Below, in pieces: positions 52,390 through 64,000 of a DNA stretch of 64,000 bases. Position 1 is the stretch's first letter, and each line of letters opens with the position of its first letter. The DNA is from Dacryopinax spathularia. Its lineage: Eukaryota; Basidiomycota; Dacrymycetes; Dacrymycetales; Dacrymycetaceae. The translations under genes were made by a program, and so were the position numbers. The notes below the pieces were generated by a model, which did not search any database, was not told where the DNA came from, and was given only the letters and a program-made list of their open reading frames with translations. Location: assembly GCA_037974965.1 (NCBI GenBank), contig JBBPFI010000003.1:1054001-1118000 (forward strand), given 5' to 3'.

Positions 52390-55300
52390 ATGAGCACCCT
52401 CACCGCTCTCATAACCTCTTTCCTCCCCCGTCCAAGAGGCATCTCCCTCTCCCTCCACACACCCAGCACACCAATGAAAGGCCTCCCCCCAACGCCAGCC
52501 ACCGCCGACCTCGCCGGCTCCAGCAAAGACACTAGCGCGCTCGATGACAACGACTCCGACACCGCGAGATGCGAGCTCCGAGTAGAGGGGATGACATGCG
52601 GCGCCTGTGTGGAGAGTATCGAGAGTATGCTTAGGAACCAGGAGGGGATCAAGAGCGTTAAAGTCGCTTTGCTGGCCGAAAGGGCTGTGGTGGAGTACGA
52701 CCCCGAGAAATGGGACGTGGACAAGATCGTTAACGTGCGTCTTTCACTCATCCTGCCGACTTTTTGCGAGGCAAGCGTTCTAACGAGAGAACAGGAAATC
52801 TCGGACATCGGATTTGACGCTACGTGGATCCCGCCGACTCGGTCGGATACGATCACCCTGCGCATATACGGCATGACCTGCTCAGCCTGCACCTCCACTG
52901 TCGAGCGAGAACTTCTCGCCCTTCCGGGCGTATCAAGCTGCTCTGTCTCCCTCGCTTCCGAGACGTGCAAAGTGACCTTCGACCGTTCCCTCCTCGGCCC
53001 CAGGAACATCGTCGAGCGCGTCGAAGACCTCGGGTTCGACGCGATGCTCAGCATGGAGGACGATGCCACCCAACTCCGTTCCCTCACCCGGACAAAAGAA
53101 GTCCAGGAATGGCGCGAACGTTTCTGGCATTCCCTATACTTCGCCATCCCCGTCTTTCTGCTCAGCATGGTCTGCCCTATGCTCCCCTTCCTCTCGACGA
53201 TCGTTAATTTCCAGCTTCTGCGCGGCATCTTCTTGGGAGACTTGCTCTGCTTACTCCTCACCATCCCGGTCCAATGTTTCCTCGCCCAGAGATTCTATCG
53301 GAATGCCTGGAAAGCGGTGCGCCACGGGAGCGCAACGATGGACGTCCTTGTCGTGCTCGGCACCAGCGCCGCATTCGTCTACTCGGTCCTAGCGATGCTC
53401 GCGGCCATGTTCAGCAGCACAGCGGGCTACCACCCAGCAGTCTTCTTCGACACGTCCAGCATGCTCATCGCGTTCGTCTCGCTCGGGCGATACCTCGAGA
53501 ACATGGCCAAAGGCAAGACGTCCGCCGCGTTAACGGACCTGATGGCGCTAGCACCGAGCATGGCGACGATCTATACGGACGCGCCGGCGTGTACAAGGGA
53601 GAAGAGGATCGCTACTGAGCTTGTCCAGGTGGGGGATACGGTCAAGCTCGTCCCTGGTGACAAAGTTCCCGCGGACGGGACCGTCCTCCGCGGTAGCAGC
53701 AGCGTAGACGAGAGCGCCGTCACTGGTGAACCCGTGCCCGTCCTAAAACAACCGGGTGATACCGTGATCGGAGGGACAGTGAACGGGTTAGGGACATTCG
53801 ACATGGTCGTCACCCGCGCCGGCAAGGACACGGCCCTCTCACAAATTGTCAAGATGGTCGAAGAAGCCCAAACGAACAAAGCGCCCATCCAGGCCTTCGC
53901 GGACCGCGTGGCGGGATACTTCGTCCCCGCCGTCATTAGCCTCGCGGTACTGACATTCGGAGGATGGATGATCATCTCCCACCTCCTCGCGCCCGAACAA
54001 CTGCCGCACGTGTTCCACATGCCCGGTGCTTCGAGGCTCGCGGTGTGTCTGAAGTTGTGCATATCGGTCGTCGTGGTTGCTTGTCCCTGCGCGCTGGGAC
54101 TGAGCACCCCGACGGCGATAATGGTCGGCACGGGTGTTGGAGCTAGGAATGGGATCCTGATCAAAGGCGGCCGACCGCTCGAGGCGAGCAGGCATATCCG
54201 GAGGATCGTATTTGACAAAACTGGGACCATCACGCAGGGCAAGCTGAGCGTCTCCAACCTTTGCTGGGCAGCCGTCGAGGGCGGCGCTGGGGGCATGGAG
54301 GATGTCCACCTTGGCGACCGCGGAGAAGGGCTGGAGTTGGGGAAGGAAGGGTCGGAGGGATTGGAAGGGATGAGCGCGGACGGCGTGACGAGTCGCGCGG
54401 TGGTGTTGGCTGTCGTTGCGGCTGCGGAGACGAAGAGCGAGCATCCGCTCGCTAGGGCCGTGGCGACGTACGCGAAGCAGACGCTTGCCCAGTCCGGCAT
54501 GCCTCTGCCGGAGGTGACGCTCGAGTCGTTCGAAGGTGTTCCTGGTGCCGGTATCCGAGCGCGGGTCACCGTGGCTGCTCCTGCAGATGATGCTGCGGCG
54601 GGACCGAGCGGGAAGAAGAGCATCACAGTCCATGTGGGCAGCTCGACATTCGTCTCCAAGGACACGTCCTACATCCCCACCTCCCTCACCTCGTTCGAAG
54701 CCTCCGAATCCTCCCACGGCAGAACAGTAATCTTCGTCTCCCTCCTCCCCGACCGCAGTTCCGCCCGTGTCCCACTAGCGTTCTCCCTCTCCGACGAGCC
54801 GAAGCCGTCCGCCGCCCCTGCTGTCAAGGCACTGCAGGCGATGGGGATCGAGGTGAATCTGCTTACGGGGGACTCGGAGACGACTGCGCTTGCTCTTGCT
54901 AGGCGCATTGGCATAAGGCCCGAGGGGGTGTGGGCGAGGGTTAGCCCGAAGGGGAAGGCGAGGATTGTTGCTGAGCTTATGGAGAAGGACGGCGGGGGTG
55001 TGGCAATGGTCAGTTTCTTCCCTCCTCTGCAACCCAGACATGCGCTGATAGTGGAATAGGTCGGCGATGGCATAAATGATTCACCAGCTCTCGTCGCCGC
55101 CTCGGTCGGGATCGCCCTTTCCTCAGGAACGTCAGTCGCGATCGAAGCGGCCGACATCGTCCTCATGCGCTCCGACCTGCTCGACGTCGTCGCTGCTCTC
55201 CATCTCTCCCGGTCGATCTTCGCCGTCATAAGGCGGAACCTCGTCTGGGCCTGTATCTATAACGTCCTGGGCATCCCGCTCGCCATGGGCATCTTCCTCC

Positions 55301-55599
55301 CCTGGGGCATCCACCTCCACCCAATGATGGCAGGCGCAGCGATGGCCTTTTCATCCGTCTCAGTCGTCACAAGCTCGCTCTCCCTCAGGCTATGGAAGAG
55401 GCCAGCAAGCAGCCTGATGCCTGGTGAACCAGTCCCCAAAGGTGGGCTGGCAGAAGATGCGAAAGTAGTGCTGGGCTCGGTGTGGGAGTCGGTAAGAGAG
55501 GGTTTGAGGGGTGGGAAGAGTAGTAGGGGGTATGAGCCTGTCCCGCTGGAGTTGGGGCCTACGCCTACTACTGCTCGGACGGAGGAGACGTTTGCTTAG
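52390..55599 (+). CDS. CCC2: Copper-transporting P1B-type ATPase
   Basis: Three exons: 52390-52734, 52795-55008 and 55060-55599. The first 60-nt intron is a stop-free multiple of three. The spliced product is about 1030 residues. Two N-terminal heavy-metal domains carry [13 protein letters not shown] and [13 protein letters not shown]. Eight membrane helices include the CPC ion-site motif [17 protein letters not shown]. The actuator has [15 protein letters not shown], the phosphorylation site is [11 protein letters not shown], the nucleotide domain has EHPLARAV and [13 protein letters not shown], and the hinge reads [20 protein letters not shown]. This is the Ccc2/ATP7 family that loads Cu(I) into the Golgi lumen for multicopper oxidases such as Fet3 and laccases. 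Two HMA domains match other fungi. Confidence 0.97.
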
Positions 55600-55895
55600 A
55601 TATGTATGTGTTGGTCGGAGTGGGTCAGGGGAGGGGATTCGGTTGTTGTACATCTTAGGAGGATGTGTTTTCTTGGGTGGTTTGTAACAATATACCATAA
55701 TTATTCGCAGTTGTACAGAAACCGAGCTGCTCCTTGTTCGATGTATCTTTGCGTGCTAGAAGCGTGGTGTGGACCGGCGCCTCTTTCAGCCGCCCAGAGC
55801 GCGTCATCGTTCCAGCCAGCTCGCCACTCCCAATCCACGTCGGGCCGAGTGAGTTGTCGACGACGAGCAACGAACAGTAGGTCTCGCTTGGCAAG

Positions 55896-58539
55896 ATGGG
55901 CCATCATATTACTGTTGCTACGTGCGTTATTGTACATTAATGATGATGTGCGCGCTGAACTGGCTGTAGTTGGTAGGCTCGTGTGATACTGACCCGGGTG
56001 GGGTGCTGATCTGAGGGCGTAGCTCGCTGAACCAGTGGGCTCTAGACTTTCAGGTGCGCCTCACCAGGAGTTCTTTTGGATAGCCGTCTGAGTGCATCTG
56101 TATAGGGAAACTATGAACGTATCCTCGCGAGCATCGTGATTGCCAAAGAGCGAGGTGCGACGCTTCGTGTTGGTCCTGAGCTGGAGATTCCGTACGCACA
56201 CCCTTTACTCTGCTGGACGAGTGCTCAAACCCTGTAGCGGTTATGGCTGCTTGGATCACTTTCTCGAAGGTATGCAGGACTACAGGCAGGTTAGTGATGT
56301 CTTAACTTTGCTGCAGGGGACACCGTCCTGCACTCCTGGGAGATCCTCGCCAAACTGCTCACGTCCGACGTGACAACCGACATCCTGTGCGACGTCGGCA
56401 TGCCCGTCGTGCACAAGAACGTCAACTACAACTGCCGCGTTATCATCTATAACCGGAAGGTGCTGATGATCAGGCCGAAGATGTGGCTCGCGAATGATGG
56501 GAATTACCGAGAGTTGAGGTACTTCACGCCGTGGAGGAAGCACAGGCAGACGGAGGAGTTCTGGTTGCCCAGGATGATCAAACATATTACTGGACAGGTG
56601 CGCTCTCCTGCATGCTCGGCCGAGGACTGTACTGATACCTCCCATTAGACGACTGTTCCTTTTGGTGATGCGGTCATCAGCACTTGGGATACATGCATTG
56701 GTATCGAGCTATGCGAGGAGCTGTTCACGCCCGCTGCGTGCGTCCCTTCTTGCCTTGATTTAGGCGCTGTCTGACGATCCTGCAGCCCGCATATCGACAT
56801 GGGCCTCGACGGTGTCGAAATCTTCACCAACTCCTCCGGGTCACACCACGAGCTACGCAAGCTGAACACCCGCGTCGACCTCATCAAAGAAGGCACCGAG
56901 AAGCTCGGCGGTATCTACCTGTACGCCAACCAGCAAGGCTGCGACGGCGACAGGCTGTACTACGACGGCTGCGCGATGATTGCCCTAAACGGGAAGATCA
57001 TCGCCCAGGGCAGCCAGTTCAGCCTGCAGGACGTTGAGGTCGTTACTGCCACCATTGATATTGAGGATGTGAGAGCGCATAGAAAGAGGAGCAGCCGGAG
57101 TCAGCAGGCGGCCGAGAGTCCGAAGTATGAGAGGATCGAGGTTCCGACGGCTTTGGCTACGGACAGGATGGATATCTATGATTTTGTTGGGCCCGAGAAG
57201 CCGTTCGAGGTGCGGTATCATCTGCCGGAAGAGGAGATTGCGTATGTTTTCCCTTCTTCTGCTGTGATGTTTGTCGCGCTGACCGTCAACCAAGGCTGGG
57301 ACCTGCGTGCTGGCTGTGGGACTACCTCCGCCGCTCTCGCACCCAAGGCTACTTCGTACCGCTCAGCGGCGGCATCGACAGCTGCGCGACCTCCGTGATC
57401 GTATACAGCATGTGCCGCCTCGTCGCCCAATCAGCCAACAACGGCGACAAGCAAGTCATAGCCGATGCCCGGCGAATCGTCGGCGAGCCCGAAGACTCGA
57501 GCTACATCCCCTCCGACGCACGAGAGTTCTGCAAGCGGATCTTTCATACTTGCTATATGGGCACCGAGAACTCCAGCCCTGAGACTCGCAAGCGCGCGAA
57601 GGATCTGTCAGAAGCGATTGGGAGCTATCATATTGATCTCAACATGGATATGATCGTCACTGCAGTCCGGAACCTCTTCGGCTTGGTGACGGGTATCAAG
57701 CCGCAGTTCAAGGTGCATGGAGGGTCGAACGCGGAGAACTTGGCTTTGCAGAATATCCAGGCCCGGTTGCGCATGGTCTTGGCGTATATGTTTGCGCAGC
57801 TTATGCCCTTTGTCCGCGGTCGATCTGGTGGCCTTCTTGTACTGGGCAGCGCGAACGTTGACGAGAGGTGCGTCGTCCACCCATTGCCCTCTATCACGAA
57901 GACATGCTAACACGCACTAGTCTACGCGGTTACCTTACAAAATATGATTGCTCATCTGCGGACATCAACCCCATCGGTGCTATCAGTAAGACGGACCTGA
58001 AGCGCTTTATCCGATGGGCGATGACCGCCTTTGACCTCCCGATCCTCGAGTCCTTCCTCGATGCCGTTCCTACCGCAGAACTGGAGCCCATCACGGAGAC
58101 CTATGTGCAGTCGGACGAGGCAGACATGGGCATGACGTATGAAGAATTATCTGTTTATGGTCGGCTGCGCAAGGTCGAGCATTTGGGACCGTATAGCGTG
58201 TTCATGAAGCTTGTGCGGGAATGGGGAGATCGGTTGTCGCCCTTGCAAATTGCAGAGAAGGTTAAGCTGTTCTTTTTCGAGTATGCAAGGAACCGTCACA
58301 AGATGACCACTCTCACCCCCTCATACCACGCGGTACGTATACGTACTAGCATTGTTGCATCGGCAATTAGGCTGACAGTGTTGCAGGAGTCGTACAGTCC
58401 CGACGATAACCGGTTCGATCTTCGTCCCTTCCTATACCCGTCCCGCTTCCCCTTCCAGTTCGCGAAGATCGACGAGACGGCTGCGAAGCTGCCAGATCGG
58501 TCTGCCAATCCTGGTCCAGAGAAAGCCAAAGTAGAATAA
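55896..58539 (+). CDS. QNS1: Glutamine-dependent NAD+ synthetase
   Basis: Short 5' exons give MGHHITVAT, then [10 protein letters not shown], then [20 protein letters not shown] with [17 protein letters not shown]. The N-terminal glutaminase (nitrilase-fold) domain shows the Glu of GPELEIPGYG, the Lys of [16 protein letters not shown] and the Cys of [11 protein letters not shown]. The C-terminal synthetase domain has the ATP-loop [50 protein letters not shown] and [17 protein letters not shown]. It ends at 58539. The enzyme amidates nicotinic acid adenine dinucleotide with glutamine-derived ammonia, the last step of NAD synthesis. At least eight introns are present, including one near 58338-58386. 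Confidence 0.96.
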
Positions 58540-58626
58540 GGATGTACAACTATGTACAGAGGATATGGTGTATTAGTACATAATGGCTACAGGAATGTCC
58601 GAGGAAGAGAGAGAAAACCATCCGTA

Positions 58627-61051
58627 TTACGCCCGAAGGTTGGCAACCACGTTGGTGATATTCGCAAAGGCGCTTTGGCCCGTTATGCGGCTCATAATGG
58701 TTGGTTCTGGAGCTGTCAAAGGATGAGTAAGTTACAAACAGACTGTAGTATTGCAACTCACGATCTCCCAGTTTCTCCTCCTTCACTTTCCGCTTGATGC
58801 TGTCCATCACCTCGTTCACGTCTGACCTTGTCAAGTCGTCTCTTGCTCGCATGAGCGCCTCCACGAAACCCAGATTCGGCCCATGCTTCTTGGCAAAGTT
58901 CCAGAAGTCGAGGAAGACCAGCTTCTTGGATGCTGTAAGCATAGCAAGAATAAGCTCAATGACCTCGAAGTTCGCTTCGAGCTCCTTCGGCTGCTTGAAC
59001 GCGCTGAAGAAAGTGAACACCTCGCTGATATCGTCTCGTATCCGGTCTGCCGCAGCGGGCATCTGGAGCTTCGAGCACCTCCGTAGAGCAGTGAGGTATG
59101 TCGTGAGCAAGGTATCGATCAGGTCCTCCACAAGCAGGTCGGCGATGAACGGATTTAGGTAGGGTTTGTAGTCGTTCATGTAGTCCCGCATCGTCTCCAC
59201 GATCTGCGTCATCACCCCGCCGTACCACGTAGCAGTGAACAACGCCTTCGTGGCCGGCTTGAGGTCGTTCATGATCAGGTCGATGATCGTCTGCGTGCAC
59301 TTCTTCGCCACGTCGAGGTAGCCATCCATCGCCTCGTTCAGCCGATCAGCGATGACCTGCTTGTACTTCTCGCTGACGAGCGGCTCGAGCCTTGCTGATA
59401 ACGCCTCGGCGAAGTCGGCGCACTTGATCTGGTCGTTAGCGAGGGCAATGATATACTCGCCCAAACCTGGTGGAACTTCGTCCGGCTTGTCTATCTGTTT
59501 CTTAAACTCCTGGTCGACGAGCTTGACCCACTGTTCCTGCGTCCTGCGCATAACGCGGCTACTCTCGCTGACCACGCTAGCCAGGACGCTCCCTTGGCCA
59601 GAGTCTGCGGCCAGATCTGCCTGCTGGTTCACCATCTGGAACATGATGACAGCACCTTGCATGCCGTACAAGCCCTCGTTGTCGACTTCTGGCGGTTGCT
59701 CGCGCGTGCAGAAATCGCGGATCTCGGTACGCATGAGATTCGCAGTCCATTCGTCCATTTTGCCAATGATGAGTTTTAGGTAGTCGTCGATCAAAGCTTG
59801 CTCTTTGCCGTCTAGCAGCGGGGGCGATGTCAGCTCGGGCGGGATACCGAGCTCTTTCATGTTTGCTTTGTAATCCTTCACCCAGGCGTGCAGCTGGAGA
59901 AGCACGCTTGCTTCCGGCCCGGTCTCCAGGAGCTCGATAAGAACGCTGTTGAGCGCTTTGTGGTATGCGCGAACGTAGAAAGAGAAGATGTCGTAGTCTG
60001 GCGGGAAGAGCGGAACGACGTCGTCCTGGATCCGCACAAGATCTTGGTACATCCACTGCAGGTTGTCCAGGAAAGCGCCAGGCGCATCCCGATCCTGAGC
60101 ATACGCGACCGCGAACGCTTCTTGCACGGACGCGGTAATCTGCGCCATGATCTTCGACCGGTAGTTCTTGATTACGCGTGCATTGGCTTGCATAGACTTG
60201 AATTTTGCGGCTGCATCGACTTTCGCCATCTTCTTTACCAGCCTGATAGCCATTGCCTATCCAAATATTAGCATGTATGCGCATTAGGGAGCGAGGAAGC
60301 GCACCTTCTCGTCCTCTCTCCCCTCCACTTCCGCAATCTTGATCAACTTGACGACCACAGAGGGTTGCCCCGCTCTCACGAGGTTCAACACATTCCTCGC
60401 CAGCACCATCAAATACTCGTCAAACGCGTCGATCGTCCCGTTCAGCCTCTCAAAGTATCTCGCGAGCGTCTGGCGCGCATCGGCCGAGGCACGCTTGGCT
60501 TGATGCATCGTCTGGTTGCGGAAGGCCTCGAGCTGCGTGATTTGGTAGTGCATTGGTAGGAGGTGCGGCGAGGGACCGAGTGGGTCGTCTCGCGCTGCGG
60601 AGAGCTGCGCTTCGAGTGTGTCGAGCTTGGTGTACATTTCGGATAGGTTGGAGACCATCTCTTCCGTTAGCGAGAAGTTACGGTGTATGACGGACATCTG
60701 CCCTCTCATTAGCACTTCTATGTAGAAAAGAACAGGAGAAGAACGTACCCAGCTGATCTGCTCAAACTCGCCAACCTTGACAGACGGATCCTGACACATG
60801 AAATGTACATTGGCCATCTCGTCCCTAATGGCCTGCACATTATTCCTCGTATTCATGAGCTTCCTAAGCCCTTCTCGCGTCGCTTCCAGCTGGTCTTTGA
60901 CACCGCTCTTGAGTTTAACATTGATCGACGCCTTCTCCTTTTCGAGTCGCTTGCGTAGCGCGGCGAGCTTGAGCAGGTCGTCCGGCGATTTGAGCAGCTC
61001 TCCGACGGCGTGAGCCGCCGAGACCGGCTGAGCCTGGGCGACGACCGACAT
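58627..61051 (-). CDS. SEC6: Exocyst subunit Sec6
   Basis: The start at 61051 encodes MSVVAQAQPVSAAHAVGELL, then a coiled-coil-rich region (LAALRKRLEKEKASINVKLK, LRKLMNTRNNVQAIRDEMAN). A 51-nt stop-free intron near 60750-60700 joins QISW to MSVIHRNFSL. The second large exon gives MAIRLVKKMAKVDAAAKFKS, ARVIKNYRSKIMAQITASVQ, SFYVRAYHKALNSVLIELLE and FVEALMRARDDLTRSDVNEV. The last exon encodes a conserved tail ending NVVANLRA with TAA at 58627. The length, about 790 residues, and these segments match the Sec6 helical-bundle subunit of the exocyst, which tethers secretory vesicles to the plasma membrane and binds the SNARE regulator Sec9. It is head to head with ERV1. Confidence 0.93.
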
Positions 61052-61391
61052 CGTGAGGCGCGCTCTTCAGTAGCACGCTATCCAATGCACCAGAGAGGAT
61101 GCGTTTATAGACGCGAAGGCATCGCGCAGCCAATCAGCCGGGTATCCAAGCAGTAGACAAGAGTCTCTAACCTGATCATCGCAGCAGCGCCCCCTGGTCC
61201 TCGGGAATGAGCTTCTGCATCGCCACACATTACCTAATCTGGATAGTGAGCGCCGGCCGCAGCGGGCGCCTGTGACGCGTCCCAAATTTCCGCCGGTTCG
61301 GTCGAAGAGCTCATTGGCGTACTAAGCCCGCTCGTCGTCGTATCTTGTGCCGTTCTTGTCGGTAGTACACAGTCCATCATAACGCGCGACG
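61052..61391. promoter_or_regulatory. Divergent promoter of SEC6 and ERV1
   Basis: 340 bases between two divergent start codons. It contains a 16-nt word, gcttctgcatcgccac (61211-61226), also found upstream of RPB4 at 47121-47136. Confidence 0.5.
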
Positions 61392-62060
61392 ATGACCGCC
61401 CATCCAGAGTCATCGACCTCAGCCCCTGCGCCGGTGCAACCGGCGCGTCCAGCACCGGCACCACCGGCCCACACCCGCCTCCCGCCAGGGATGGTTATGG
61501 GACCTGACGGCAAGCCCTGCAAAGCGTGCAACTCGCTACGCAGCATGCGGCTCGCCACTCGCTCCTTGCCAAAGTCTGGAGCAGCGACCGGTTCTGCGTC
61601 GGGTGGTGATCTGACTACCAGCTCTTCTGGCGCCGCGGCCGGGACGTCAGCAGCCGCAGCAGCGTTCGGCCTGCTCACATCCGGCCAGCTGACATCCGAC
61701 GCTGACGACCCTCGCCGTGCTCACTGTCCTCCGGATGTGGAGCAGCTCGGGCGAGCAACATGGACTTTCTTGCACACCGCTGCTGCGTACTATCCTCCTA
61801 CCCCAACAAAGGAACAGCAAACGCAAATGCTCAACCTCCTCCGCTCGCTGCCGACATTATATCCGTGTCATCATTGTGCCACCCACTTAGGGCTGGAGAT
61901 GCAGCGCCGGCCGCCGGATGTCAGTGGGCGGGAAGGAGTGAGCAGGTGGTTGTGCGAGACGCATAATGAGGTCAATGAGCGATTGGGGAAGGAGAAGTTT
62001 GATTGCTCGAGGGTGCTGGAGAGGTGGAAGGACGGGCCGAAGGATGGGAGCTGTGATTGA
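61392..62060 (+). CDS. ERV1: Erv1/ALR FAD-linked sulfhydryl oxidase
   Basis: A single exon of 222 residues. The N-terminal arm is Pro/Ala-rich and contains the shuttle pair in PDGKPCKACNSLRSM; an Ala/Ser/Gly-rich linker of about 60 residues follows. The catalytic core has GRATWTFLHTAAAYYPPTPT, the active-site pair LYPCHHCATHLG and the FAD-binding segment LCETHNEVNERLGKEKFDCS. This is Erv1, which re-oxidises Mia40 in the mitochondrial intermembrane space and passes electrons to cytochrome c. The shuttle motif CxxC (CKAC), the order of domains and the distal CDPK-like Cys in KFDCS agree with fungal Erv1. The linker is low complexity. It is intronless. Confidence 0.94.
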   Translation: MTAHPESSTSAPAPVQPARPAPAPPAHTRLPPGMVMGPDGKPCKACNSLRSMRLATRSLPKSGAATGSASGGDLTTSSSGAAAGTSAAAAAFGLLTSGQLTSDADDPRRAHCPPDVEQLGRATWTFLHTAAAYYPPTPTKEQQTQMLNLLRSLPTLYPCHHCATHLGLEMQRRPPDVSGREGVSRWLCETHNEVNERLGKEKFDCSRVLERWKDGPKDGSCD

Positions 62061-62145
62061 GCTTGGGACCATCGGACACTCTGATTTGCTCGATAAGATG
62101 GGGCCTGTATTACATCTTATATCCATAATAGCACAACTCAACCTC

Positions 62146-63927
62146 TCACTCCTCCGTCTTCCGTCTCTTGCTCTCTGGCCTCTCCGCCTCTGGGGAACCG
62201 GCAGCACCAGCAGTGACCTTGGCCAGCATCTCCCGCGTCTTCTTTCTCCCTTCGCTCTTCGCGCCTGGTCTGTCCTTCGGGCCAGGCGGCTCATCACCTT
62301 CGGGCTCTTCCGCATACTTCGGCAGGAGCAGCAGATCATTATACAGTTCGAGAGATTTGAGTGGTTCGAGCGTGGCTATTTACCCGATACATCATCAGCA
62401 CAGGGGAAGTTCCATTCAAACTGGTATAACGTACCATCGTGAGGAGGCAGCTTACCGATCCCAGCGAGCAACGGTGAGGATTCGCCGAAGCGCGGCACCA
62501 GCACGCCTGCGTCCCATACAGCAAGACGGACGTCCGCGCCCGCCGTCTCGTACCCCGGCCAGCCCATGTCAAGCGATATCCATACGCAAACACCTTGCAC
62601 GCAGAAGTCGAGTATGGGCTTGCCCAGGTTGAGGGCTTTCAGTTGTGCTGGTGTTGGCAGTTGGGAATCTGAGGGGAAGGGGAGGTAGAACAAGGCTGAG
62701 CAGCTGCGCACAATGAGCGTAAGCTACGTATAAGCGTACGAGAAAGGTAGGGACTTACCCAACGAGAGAAAACAATATGACATTCTGGGTCTTCGATGAA
62801 AGGGCAGCTATCTTCCTGACGGAGAAGGTGATATCGCTATCTTCGGGTGCTTCAACTTCCGCCAGTACCCGCCGATGCCCTCCTTCACCTCCTTCCTCGC
62901 CTGTGTTCCCTTCGTCGTCCTGCGCCTCCCCATTCTCCGCCCCCTCAGCAGCTTCAGCGGCTTCCTTCGTATGCTCCTCAGCAGCCGGTGTGCCGTTTTC
63001 GCTCCTACTCCCAGCCCTTTTCTTTCCGCCTACCCGTCGTTTCGGCTTCACATGCATGAAAGGCCTCGCTGTCGTTTCGTACGACACCTTCCCCCGCAGT
63101 TGAGCAGATTTCCAGTCCCAGAAGAAGACTTCCGGCTCTCCCCCGCCCGAAATGAGGGTTGACGGCGAGAAAGGCGGTATCAGAAGTGCAGAGACGAATC
63201 TGTCCCTTCCTTCAGCCCACAACGTGTAGGAGGTGCCGGAAAAGGTACGCACTTTCGGTGTGCGAACAAGAAATGCTCAATCACGTAGCTCGCTGGATAC
63301 CGACTGACGCGGATATGCTCGTCCCGGTCTCCAGTTATGATGTACCTCCGATCGAGTGAGAGCTGGAGGGCGGTGATGATGCTCACATGACCCAAAAGTA
63401 GTTCGCCGTCCGAGGACGGTTTTTCGGAGGTTGAGCTGCTGCCTTGCGGAGCGGGAGTGGTGGTCGTACTAGGAAGGTGAGAGGAATGTAACGGGTAGCG
63501 GAATACATCGCCAAATTTGTCGGCTACCACGAGTGTTGAGGCATCGGCAAAGGTTATGGATGTCGCTCGTTTTGGCATTTCTCTGCCTGACAGGTCAAGT
63601 TAAGGAGATTGGCGAGTAATAAGGCACGCGCACCGACTGCTGAGCACCTCCAATCCGTCCCTACGCCTCACGACCAGCTTCTTGTTGTCCGCCGCAGTCA
63701 CCACATGCTCAAACGCCTCGTCGACGGCCAACACCCTTACGGGTAGGGCCGTGTCAACCTCAGAGAGCAGCTCGCCCGTCCTAGACAAGCCTTCGTCAGT
63801 TATCCTCCTCGTTCACGCACGCCGGAGCCACTTACTCGGCGTCCAGCACCTGTATCCACGGTCCCGCGCAGAGCACTGCATATTTAGGCCCAACCACAAG
63901 ATGGGTTATAGGATAAGATGGCGGCAT
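62146..63927 (-). CDS. TRM82: Trm82/WDR4, WD40 partner of tRNA m7G46 methyltransferase
   Basis: The most likely start, at 63927, encodes MPPSYPITHLVVGPKYAVLC. Later segments are AFEHVVTAADNKKLVVRRRD, ITFADASTLVVADKFGDVFR, LLLGHVSIITALQLSLDRRY with IITGDRDEHIRVSRYP (a family hallmark), FVSALLIPPFSPSTLISGGG and EVFFWDWKSAQLRGKV. A Glu/Ala-rich acidic insert follows, and a basic tail SKRRKTEE ends at 62146. Trm82 binds Trm8 and stabilises the complex that makes 7-methylguanosine at tRNA position 46. The frame stays open upstream of 63927 to the window edge, so additional N-terminal residues are possible. At least five introns are present. Confidence 0.9.
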
Positions 63928-64000
63928 GCTGCTTTGCTTTACGCGGGTGTCCAGGCTGAAATGCGCGCTAAAACTTGGGAACGGGCACCCTTGGAGCACG

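Noticed and set aside
53571-54665. Long minus-strand open frame (364 codons) inside the Cu-ATPase gene
   Set aside because: It lies entirely antisense to a clearly conserved P-type ATPase exon and arises from that exon's GC-rich codon bias.
1-64000. Mobile elements, virus-like fossils, CRISPR arrays, rRNA genes
   Set aside because: No terminal repeats with target duplications, transposase, reverse transcriptase or capsid-like frames, regular repeat-spacer arrays or rRNA-like blocks were seen on reading both strands.

Overview
The window reads as a gene-dense chromosome segment of a basidiomycete fungus, most likely Agaricomycotina. The evidence is compact genes with many 45-60 nt spliceosomal introns, pyrimidine-rich promoters, fungus-type proteins (Trk potassium transporter, DUF3533/Sng1-like protein, Sec6, Abp1), a TKL-like kinase with an HGDLK catalytic loop, and intronic RAD9, ARP2 and PHF5A. 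I cannot name the species. I saw no tRNA or rRNA gene, CRISPR array, transposon or virus-like element.

Layout. 0-4.5 kb: the 3' end of a TFIP11/Ntr1 spliceosome-disassembly factor, a glycosylated multi-pass membrane protein of unknown function, and PHF5A/Rds3. 4.6-19 kb: a PB1 plus multi-ZZ protein, CRIPT, the NAD(P)HX dehydratase, ARP2, RAD9, an unknown tail-anchored-like protein and COQ6. 19.6-22 kb: a second copy of the glycosylated membrane protein, inverted relative to the first. 23-27.5 kb: a kinase with long low-complexity flanks, followed with almost no gap by an RRM domain. 27.8-34.4 kb: Abp1 (ADF-H, proline-rich repeats, two SH3), Trk1 and a ZNF511-like zinc finger protein. 35-38.7 kb: a secreted cysteine-rich protein and a cluster of three tiny His-rich proteins that share N- and C-terminal motifs, one intron position and TATA placement. 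39-49.6 kb: carnitine acetyltransferase with signals for both mitochondria and peroxisome, a Sng1-like membrane protein, an atypical metallo-beta-lactamase-fold protein, RPB4 and PEX7. 49.8-64 kb: an intronless amidohydrolase, an unknown ORF, a Cu-ATPase (CCC2), NAD synthetase (QNS1), SEC6, ERV1 and TRM82.

Most genes are conserved housekeeping genes with no operon-like logic. Several sit head to head over short shared promoters (TRK1/ZNF511-like, MBL/RPB4, SEC6/ERV1, NAXD/ARP2). There are weak thematic groupings: TFIP11, PHF5A and CRIPT are spliceosome-linked; ARP2 and ABP1 act in branched-actin assembly; CAT2 and PEX7 serve the peroxisome. The least explained parts are the three-gene small-protein cluster at 35.9-38.7 kb, the kinase/RRM locus and the inverted membrane-protein pair.

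Gene models were spliced by eye, using GT-AG sites and agreement with remembered family sequences. Outer coordinates are from start to stop codon; internal exon borders are given only where I traced them.
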